This document shows, piece by piece, positions 32,165-37,728 of a stretch of 37,728 nt of DNA (positions are counted from its first letter, which is position 1; each line of letters begins with the position of its first letter). Below the pieces are notes generated by a model. That model ran no database searches. It saw nothing but the letters and a program-made list of their open reading frames with translations, and was not told the origin of the DNA. The position numbers and the translations under genes are program-made. Origin of the DNA: Neisseriaceae bacterium (GTDB lineage: Bacteria > Pseudomonadota > Gammaproteobacteria > Burkholderiales > Neisseriaceae); contig JAGBKK010000043.1 in NCBI GenBank assembly GCA_017934045.1, positions 1-37,728 of the forward strand, in the 5' to 3' direction.

Positions 32165-35100
32165 ATGTCTCAAAACGGAATATTCAAAATTCGTGGCTTT
32201 ATGCCTTATTTAGTGGTGGCGTTTTTAAATGCCTGTGTGGATTTGGCACATAAAATAACCATTCAAAATACTTTAATGAAAAGTTATGATGGCAATGAGT
32301 TAATTATATTAACAGCGATTGTTAATTCAATGATTTTAATTCCGTTTGTTTTATTATTTTCTCCTGCGGGTTTTATTAGTGATAAATTTGATAAAACGCG
32401 TGTTATTCGTATTGCCGCTTTATTTTCAGTAGGTATATCGGTTGCGGTATTAGCGTCTTATATGGCTGGTTTATTTTGGGTGGCATTTATTTTAACTTTA
32501 ATATTAGCCGCACAAAGTGCGATTTATTCGCCTGCAAAATATGGTTTAATTAAATCGATTGTCGGTGTGGAAAAATTAGGGCAAGCCAACGGTATTGTGC
32601 AAGCTCTCACCGTAGTGGCTATTCTTTCAGGCTCGTTTATTTTCTCTTTTGCGTTTGAAAAATTATATGGTGGTGCTGGTAGCCCACAAGAAATTGTAGC
32701 TAATATTTGGATGATTGGTTTATTCTTGGTTTTGTTTAGTGCAGGCGAATGTTTTTTTGCGTGGCACCTGCCTGAATATGGTGTTGATGAAGAAGCGTCC
32801 AAAACTTCGTTTGATTTTAAAAAATACATAACACTCAATTATTTATTCGACAATATTAAAACCGTGCGTTTTGATCGCAATATTTGGTTATCGATTATTG
32901 GTTTAAGTTTATTTTGGGGCGTGTCGCAAGTGGTAGTGGCAGCTTTTCCTGCCCATTATAAAGCCGCGTTTGGTGATGATAACACAGTGATTGTACAAGG
33001 TATTTTGGCTTTATCGGGCTTGGGCATGATTGTCGGTTCGTGGATTGCAGGCAGCCTTTCAAAACACCATATTGAACACGGCATTATTCCTGTGGGTGCT
33101 TTGGGGATTTGTATTTCTTTGTTTATTTTTGCCACGCATGCAAATGCACTGATTATGGGAGTTTGCTCTTTCTTATTTGGTATTTCGGGCGGTTTTTTAT
33201 TGGTGCCATTAAATGCTACTATTCAATACCTTGCTCCTGAAAAACAAATGGGTAAGATTATTGCGGGCAATAATTTTATTCAAAATATTTTTATGATTCT
33301 CTTTTTGGCAGCCAGCATTATTTTAGTTGTTATTACAAATATAATAGAACAAAATCTATTAACAGAAGGGGCAAATGCAGTAGCAAATAGTTCAAATGAA
33401 GTTAATCAAACAACAAAAAATGCAACCACTGGTTTATTTCTTACCGTAGCCCTTATTTGTTTAATTAGCGGCGTGTATCCTATTTTACAAGTGCCACATT
33501 TATTTACACGAATTTTATTACTGCCGATTTTAAAAACAAATTATCGTTTTCATGTCGAGGGTTTGCAAAATTTACCACAAAGAGGCGGTGTACTTTTATT
33601 AGGTAATCACATCAGTTGGATTGATTGGTTGGTTTTACAGGCAGCGTCCCCGCGTGCGATTAAATTTGTTATGTATCGCGGCATTTATAATAAAAAATAC
33701 TTAACTTGGTTGTTTAAGTTTTTTAATGTTATTCCGATTGGCAAAGGGGCAAGTAAAGACAGTTTTACAGAAATTCGCACACGATTGGAAAATGGCGAAG
33801 TGGTGGCTTTATTTCCCGAAGGACACATTAGTTATAATGGGCAAATCAATGAATTTCAAAAAGGTTATGAATTAGCCATACAAGATATGGAAAATATTTG
33901 TATTGTGCCGTTTTATTTGCGTGGTTTATGGGGTTCTTCGTTTAGTCGTGCGGAAAGTTATTATAAAACGCTGACCAAAAAACATAATAAACGAGATATT
34001 ATTGTTGCCTTTGGCAAACCGATTAACCGCTTTGCGGATCATATTGAAATGAAACAAAAAGTGGTGGAATTGTCTTTTTCATCGTGGGAGCATTTTTTAT
34101 CTCGCCAACAACCCTTTATGAATAATTGGTTGGCAAATGTGAAAAACGATTTATTCAAAACCGCCGCAGTCGATAGCACAGGTATGAATTTGAATAATTT
34201 AAAATTTGCCACAGGCGTTTTCTCTTTTGTTAAAGTTTTCAAACAGTTGCTCGAAAAAGAAGAAACCGTGGGCGTACTTTTGCCAGGTTCAACCGCTGCG
34301 GCAATCGTGAATATGGCGTTGTTTATTATGGGCAAAGTGCCTGTAAATTTGAACTACACGCTGAATCCGCAATCAATGGAAGCGGCGTTGAAAAAAGCAA
34401 GCATTAACAAAATCATCACATCAGAAAAATTCTTAACCAAACTCGAAGGACGCGGTTTTTCGTTCAAAGAATTATTGGACGGCAAAACCATTTATGCCGA
34501 ACAAGTGGGCAGCATTATCAGCAAAGGCGAAAAAATCAAAACCCTGTTAGCCGTATTGCTATTGCCAACTAACTTATTGAAATTGCTTTATTTTACACCC
34601 ACAACTTTGGACGACACGGCAACCATTTTATTCAGTTCAGGCAGCGAGGGCGAACCCAAAGGCATTGAATTAAGCCACAAAAATATTTTGGCAAACATTA
34701 AACAAATCAGCGACTTAATCAATTTCAAAAAAAGCGATGCCATTTTGAACTCCCTGCCTGTGTTCCACTCGTTTGGTTTAACCGTAACCACGCTAATGCC
34801 CTTGTGCGAGGGCTTGAAAATGATTAGCGTTCCTGACCCCACGGACGGAGCAGCCATCGGCAAAATGGCAGCCCAGCACCATGCCACGGTGATTTTTGGC
34901 ACTTCAACTTTCTTCCGCCTATACGCACGCAATAAAAAACTGCACCCCTTAATGTTCCAAAGCGTGCGGCTGATTGTGGCAGGGGCAGAAAAATTAAAAC
35001 CCGAAGTCAAAGAAGCATTCAAACTCAAATTCGGACACGAAATTTACGAGGGCTACGGTGCGACCGAAACCGCCCCCGTGGCAGCGGTAAATACGCCCAA

Positions 35101-35716
35101 CATACTTGACCCTGAAACCTTACGAGAACTCACATTCAACCGTTTGGGCAGTGTCGGCTTACCGCTCCCTGGCACGGTAATTAAAATCATCGACCCTGAA
35201 ACCATGCAAGAAATGGCAACAGGCGAAGACGGCTTAATCGTCATCGGCGGCTCGCAAGTGATGAAAGGCTACCTGAATGACCCTGACAAAACTGCCGAAG
35301 TCATCTGCGAGATTGACGGCATTCGCTATTACAAAACAGGCGACAAAGGGCATATTGACGAACAAGGTTTTGTGTTTATCACCGACCGCTACTCACGCTT
35401 TGCCAAAATCGGCGGCGAAATGATTAGTTTAGGCAGTGTGGAAGAAAATATCACCCGCGTTTTGGGCGATGAAGCCCCATTCTGTGCGGTGAATGTGCCT
35501 GACGACAAAAAAGGCGAAGCCATTGCCCTACTCATCAAAACTGACAAAACCCCAGCCGAAATTTCGGACGCACTCAAACAGTCCGACCTAATCCCTTTAA
35601 TGATGCCCACCCACATTTTGCCTGTGGAAAATCTGCCTGTATTAGGTAGTGGCAAAGCGGATTTCAAAGGAGCAAAGAAAATGGCAGTGGAAATTTTGGC
35701 AGGCAGTGAAGAATAA
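32165..35716 (+). CDS. Three-domain LplT-PlsC-acyl-ACP synthetase fusion (Aas-type)
   Basis: A 1183-aa membrane protein joining three activities. Residues 1-430 are a major-facilitator domain like the lysophospholipid flippase LplT (GFISDKFDKTRVIR; NGIVQALTVVAILSGS). Residues about 450-650 are a PlsC acyltransferase with the catalytic HX4D in NHISWID near 481 and FPEGH near 550. Residues about 660-1183 are an AMP-forming ligase with SSGSEGEPKG near 822, YGATETAP near 963 and KTGDKGHID near 1057. Together they would flip lysophospholipid inward and re-acylate it using acyl-ACP. E. coli encodes these steps as neighbouring lplT and aas. AAGGA lies 8 bases before the ATG. Third-codon GC rises in the last third. 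Confidence 0.92.
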   Translation: MSQNGIFKIRGFMPYLVVAFLNACVDLAHKITIQNTLMKSYDGNELIILTAIVNSMILIPFVLLFSPAGFISDKFDKTRVIRIAALFSVGISVAVLASYMAGLFWVAFILTLILAAQSAIYSPAKYGLIKSIVGVEKLGQANGIVQALTVVAILSGSFIFSFAFEKLYGGAGSPQEIVANIWMIGLFLVLFSAGECFFAWHLPEYGVDEEASKTSFDFKKYITLNYLFDNIKTVRFDRNIWLSIIGLSLFWGVSQVVVAAFPAHYKAAFGDDNTVIVQGILALSGLGMIVGSWIAGSLSKHHIEHGIIPVGALGICISLFIFATHANALIMGVCSFLFGISGGFLLVPLNATIQYLAPEKQMGKIIAGNNFIQNIFMILFLAASIILVVITNIIEQNLLTEGANAVANSSNEVNQTTKNATTGLFLTVALICLISGVYPILQVPHLFTRILLLPILKTNYRFHVEGLQNLPQRGGVLLLGNHISWIDWLVLQAASPRAIKFVMYRGIYNKKYLTWLFKFFNVIPIGKGASKDSFTEIRTRLENGEVVALFPEGHISYNGQINEFQKGYELAIQDMENICIVPFYLRGLWGSSFSRAESYYKTLTKKHNKRDIIVAFGKPINRFADHIEMKQKVVELSFSSWEHFLSRQQPFMNNWLANVKNDLFKTAAVDSTGMNLNNLKFATGVFSFVKVFKQLLEKEETVGVLLPGSTAAAIVNMALFIMGKVPVNLNYTLNPQSMEAALKKASINKIITSEKFLTKLEGRGFSFKELLDGKTIYAEQVGSIISKGEKIKTLLAVLLLPTNLLKLLYFTPTTLDDTATILFSSGSEGEPKGIELSHKNILANIKQISDLINFKKSDAILNSLPVFHSFGLTVTTLMPLCEGLKMISVPDPTDGAAIGKMAAQHHATVIFGTSTFFRLYARNKKLHPLMFQSVRLIVAGAEKLKPEVKEAFKLKFGHEIYEGYGATETAPVAAVNTPNILDPETLRELTFNRLGSVGLPLPGTVIKIIDPETMQEMATGEDGLIVIGGSQVMKGYLNDPDKTAEVICEIDGIRYYKTGDKGHIDEQGFVFITDRYSRFAKIGGEMISLGSVEENITRVLGDEAPFCAVNVPDDKKGEAIALLIKTDKTPAEISDALKQSDLIPLMMPTHILPVENLPVLGSGKADFKGAKKMAVEILAGSEE

Positions 35717-35840
35717 GTTTTAGGCTGCCTGAACGACAACATTAACAACAATTAAGCAAAAATTAGGGCTATTTTCTTGATTTTTGTTTGAATGATTTGC
35801 TACACTCATCGACAGTTTCAGGCTGCCTGAAAAAGTTACT

Positions 35841-35880
35841 GTCATTGCGAAATTTGAACGAAGTTCAAATCGTGGCAATC
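35841..35880. repeat. GTCATTGCGA...CGTGGCAATC repeat, copy 2
   Basis: A 40-bp unit with the same ends as 14138-14174. The centre TTTGAACGAAGTTCAAA is a perfect hairpin. It sits just after a DUS in both places. Confidence 0.65.
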
Positions 35881-35923
35881 TTCCAACGACGAAGAACGGA
35901 TTTAATTCTTTCAGCAGTTGTAG

Positions 35924-35943
35924 GGTGGGCATTCTTGCCCACC
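35924..35943. repeat. GGTGGGCA/TGCCCACC hairpin
   Basis: An 8-bp perfect inverted repeat around TTCT, with the flanks TAGG and ATAACG. It is the same unit as at 22293-22310. It could mark the 3' end of the Aas-type transcript. Confidence 0.5.
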
Positions 35944-36046
35944 ATAACGACAAAAAGCATTTCAGGTTGCCTGAAACTTGGGTTTTTGGCTTATAAACAA
36001 TGCAGCATAAAAGACAAATTTTTTTAATTTTTTCAAATAGTTAAAC

Positions 36047-36075
36047 TTGCAAAAAGGTGTAAAATGTGGTATAAT
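36047..36075 (+). promoter_or_regulatory. Near-consensus promoter-like sequence overlapping the mafA start
   Basis: TTGCAA at 36047-36052 and TATAAT at 36070-36075 are separated by exactly 17 bases, close to sigma-70 consensus. The -10 falls on codons 3-4 of mafA as annotated, so a transcript from it would begin inside the repeat tract and lack the ATG at 36064. Either it is fortuitous or it drives a transcript without the mafA start. Confidence 0.4.
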
Positions 36076-37140
36076 ATTTCGCAAACAGCAAACAGCAAAC
36101 AGCAAACAGAAAACAGCAAACAGCAAACAGCAAACAAGCATAACTGCTTAACTTTTAACGATTTATCGTTATTCAAAAACGGCATTTCTCGCCGTCTTCT
36201 TCCTTTAACTTTATCCCTTTCACTTTTAACACTCACCGCCTGTGGCACGATGACGGGTATTCCTGCACACGGTGGCGGCAAACGCTTTGCGGTGGAGCAG
36301 GAGTTAATTTCTGCGTCAAGTCGTGCGGCAGTAAAAAATATTGATTTATCCGCCCTGCACGGCAAAAAGGTTGCCGTTTTTGTGTCGATGATTGGCGATC
36401 AGGGTTCAGGCGTGATGACTGGCGGACGATACTCGATTGACGCACTCATTCGTGGCGAATATCAAAACTTGCCAAAATCGATTACCCACAATATTTATCC
36501 TTCGTATGACACCACCGCCAAAACCGATACAGACGGTTTAACAGGCACCACACAATCGACCAGCGTTTTGAATGCACCGTCTTATTCAATCAATCGCAAT
36601 GAGGGACAAAACACGCGTGCGGGTTTTGGCATTAACGCCAATGGTTTGGGCGATTATAAAAACGAAACGCTAATCCAAAATCCACAAGACGGTGCGTTTT
36701 TTTCTCGGCTGATACAAACCGTTCTATTCTTAAAAGGCATTCAAATTGTCCCCAGCGAATATGCCGATGTCGATTTATTTGTCAATGTCGATGTTTTTGG
36801 CACAATCAGAAGTCGCACCGAATATCATCTGTATAACGCCGAAAGTTTGAAATCACAAACCAAAATCGAATATTTTGCGATTGATAAAAATTCTCGCCAA
36901 GTGATTGTTAAACCAACGGTTTCTTCCTTTGAAAGCCAGTATTTAGAAAAGTACATTCTTTGGACAGGACCGTTTAAAACCGTTAAAACGGTGAAAAGTG
37001 CCGATCCCTTAATGGTGGATTTTTCGGATATTACTAACAATTCAAGCATTTCAGGCAGCCTGAATAATGATTTTCAAAATGAAGAAAACAAAACAGGCGA
37101 AATTCCGTCCAATGAAATCATTAAAAATCGTAGAAGATAA
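36064..37140 (+). CDS. mafA: MafA-family surface lipoprotein, probably phase-variable
   Basis: A 358-aa lipoprotein matching the Neisseria MafA (multiple adhesin family A) proteins. The lipobox LTAC has Cys60, followed by GTMTGIPAHGGGKRFAVEQE, DQGSGVMTGGRYSIDALIRG near 118-137, VDVFGTIRSRTEYHLYNAE, and a C-terminal LMVDFSDI. The only possible start in frame is ATG 36064, with AAAGG 6 bases upstream; no ATG, GTG or TTG follows before the lipobox. That leaves an unusual 42-residue leader ahead of RRLLPLTLSLSLLTLTAC, and the leader contains eight 7-bp tandem units (36081-36136). A DUS at 37050 encodes SGSL. mafB begins 12 bases after the stop. Confidence 0.92.
   Translation: MWYNISQTANSKQQTENSKQQTANKHNCLTFNDLSLFKNGISRRLLPLTLSLSLLTLTACGTMTGIPAHGGGKRFAVEQELISASSRAAVKNIDLSALHGKKVAVFVSMIGDQGSGVMTGGRYSIDALIRGEYQNLPKSITHNIYPSYDTTAKTDTDGLTGTTQSTSVLNAPSYSINRNEGQNTRAGFGINANGLGDYKNETLIQNPQDGAFFSRLIQTVLFLKGIQIVPSEYADVDLFVNVDVFGTIRSRTEYHLYNAESLKSQTKIEYFAIDKNSRQVIVKPTVSSFESQYLEKYILWTGPFKTVKTVKSADPLMVDFSDITNNSSISGSLNNDFQNEENKTGEIPSNEIIKNRRR
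36081..36136 (+). repeat. Heptanucleotide tandem repeat, eight units of GCAAACA
   Basis: Units 1-4 and 6-8 are GCAAACA and unit 5 is GAAAACA. All three reading frames through the array are open and cycle ANSKQQT. In the current frame, translation continues into the mafA lipoprotein signal. In the other two frames TAA occurs at 36141-36143 and 36149-36151. Because 7 is not a multiple of 3, one unit gained or lost would switch mafA off, and three units would restore the frame. Confidence 0.93.
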
Positions 37141-37152
37141 GGAGTAAGTAAA

Positions 37153-37728
37153 ATGAAAAAATCAATCGCATTATTTTTTGCATTAAGTTTATCGGTAAAT
37201 CTTGCATTTGCTGATAGCATTGCCGACACAAGCAACTATTTACCAGGTGGTCCATATCGCTTATTTGGTAGCGGTCGTGGCTCGATTGATAATATAAACA
37301 ATTATATCCGTGTAGGTGGCGGACTTTCGCAAAAAGTTGGTAATTTATCAATAGAAACAACAACTTACAAAGGTGGCGTAAGTTATACCCAAGAGTTTCA
37401 CAATCACGGCTGGCAAGTGCATTCACCTTTTGCAAATACGGCAAAACAAGAATTTCATAGCAAAAACGGCAAAATCGTTAATGGTGGTGGTGCAACACTG
37501 ACTGATTTAAGCGTTACTGGCTACGAAATTCACCCCGCAGACGGTTATGACGGCGAGCAAGGTGGCGGTTATCCCACGCCAACAGGGGCAAGAGATGAAT
37601 ATGCTTATCTTGTCAATGGCAAGGAAGTGAGTGTTCGTATTGTTGATTTGGACAAATTACCACCAAAAGCCAATGATGATAAGGTGTTGAGAAATGTCGG
37701 CATTGACCCTACGCCGTATAATCAAACG
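37153..37728 (+). CDS. mafB: MafB-family secreted toxin, N-terminal part (cut by window end)
   Basis: The first 192 codons are open to the window edge. A signal peptide MKKSIALFFALSLSVNLAFA is followed by a mature N terminus that matches the conserved MafB N-terminal domain (DUF1020): NYLPGGPYRLFGSGRGSI, later HNHGWQVHSPFANTA, HPADGYDGEQGGGYPTPTG, and ARDEYAYLVNGKEVSVRI. In pathogenic Neisseria, MafB proteins are secreted polymorphic toxins with variable C-terminal domains, neutralised by MafI immunity proteins encoded just downstream. GGAG directly after the mafA stop serves as the ribosome site. The toxin domain and immunity gene lie outside the window, so the activity cannot be stated. Confidence 0.92.
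   Translation, partial: MKKSIALFFALSLSVNLAFADSIADTSNYLPGGPYRLFGSGRGSIDNINNYIRVGGGLSQKVGNLSIETTTYKGGVSYTQEFHNHGWQVHSPFANTAKQEFHSKNGKIVNGGGATLTDLSVTGYEIHPADGYDGEQGGGYPTPTGARDEYAYLVNGKEVSVRIVDLDKLPPKANDDKVLRNVGIDPTPYNQT

Larger units (their letters stand above)
35717..36063. other. Gap between the Aas-type gene and mafA
   Basis: 347 bases without a gene. It contains a one-sided DUS (35722), a full DUS (35817-35831), the GTCATTGC repeat (35841-35880), a GTGGGCA hairpin (35924-35943), a one-mismatch DUS (35961-35975) and AT-rich DNA leading to mafA. TTGCCT (35967-35972) and TATAAA (35992-35997) might form a weak promoter with a long 19-base spacer. Confidence 0.6.
1938..37064. repeat. Dispersed DNA uptake sequences (DUS), palindromic TTCAGGC(A/T)GCCTGAA
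   Basis: Full 15-mers start at 1938, 3117, 4815, 5708, 5895, 6096, 7011, 7530, 8435, 9233, 10387, 12488, 14101, 14434, 15078, 15356, 15714, 17764, 19560, 19742, 21299, 22331, 22831, 24158, 25098, 28778, 29259, 30183, 32064, 32129, 35817 and 37050. One-sided 12-mers lie at 2081, 13294, 16726, 26146 and 35722 (plus) and at 156, 20140, 26586 and 31491 (minus). A one-mismatch copy is at 35961. Each full copy carries AGGCTGCCTGAA on one strand and AGGCAGCCTGAA on the other. In Neisseriaceae such 12-mers are bound by ComP and license natural transformation. Intragenic copies read SGSL, FRLPE, FRQPE or GCLN. Confidence 0.93.

Noticed and set aside
36081-36136. CRISPR array at the short tandem repeats
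   Set aside because: Units are 7 bp and contiguous with no spacers; it is a simple tandem repeat in a coding leader.
37121-37444. Minus-strand 107-codon open frame at the mafA/mafB junction
   Set aside because: It covers the mafB signal peptide and N-terminal domain, which match a known family on the plus strand.

Overview
The window looks like a chromosomal segment from a Neisseriaceae bacterium, most likely of the Kingella/Simonsiella/Alysiella group. The main clue is the 15-mer TTCAGGC(A/T)GCCTGAA, which recurs about 32 times. It contains AGGCTGCCTGAA on one strand and AGGCAGCCTGAA on the other, the two DNA uptake sequence (DUS) dialects I recall for Simonsiella and Kingella. Gene content agrees: a maf locus, lptFG divergent from pepA, a ResB/CcsA cytochrome c system and MacAB. 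GC is in the low-to-mid 40s by eye. The genus is an inference.

Layout: 390-1928 ubiB(-); 2006-2482 TlpA-like lipoprotein(-), divergent from thiL-pgpA-slyD(+, 2586-4590); 4591-4962 repeats; dedA(-); 5683-6127 hairpin-rich repeats; a cysteine-rich Sel1 lipoprotein(-); then a long minus-strand housekeeping run (glmM, rplY, prs, ftsH, PHP phosphoesterase, an AT-rich orphan membrane protein, an S4-domain protein, ribA, fabD) down to 16024. prpF(+) follows, then lptF-lptG(-) divergent from pepA(+), a Tat-signal aldo/keto reductase(+), a guanidine-II riboswitch with a Gdx/SugE exporter(+), and an NTT-like carrier(+). Next are a SIMPL-domain protein(-) and macA-macB(-). The right part is all plus strand: resB-ccsA, a three-domain LplT/PlsC/acyl-ACP-synthetase fusion of 1183 aa, and a mafA-mafB locus cut by the window edge.

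Most genes are core functions: ubiquinone, thiamine, riboflavin, phospholipid and fatty acid metabolism, LPS export, peptidoglycan precursors, proteolysis and cytochrome c assembly. Accessory signal is in the intergenic DNA and at the right end. Two or three families of short non-autonomous inverted-repeat elements sit between genes: Correia-like elements with TATAGT ends, and elements with GAGACCCCTGCAAAAC ends. No transposase gene is present.

The most exciting part is the right end. mafA (surface lipoprotein) has a tract of eight 7-bp units between its only usable ATG and its lipoprotein signal, so each unit gained or lost shifts the frame and both other frames stop at once. That predicts phase-variable expression. 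mafB, the secreted polymorphic toxin, starts 12 bases later and runs off the window, so the toxin domain and immunity gene are not visible. The second clear regulatory find is the mini-ykkC/guanidine-II riboswitch in front of the SMR exporter.
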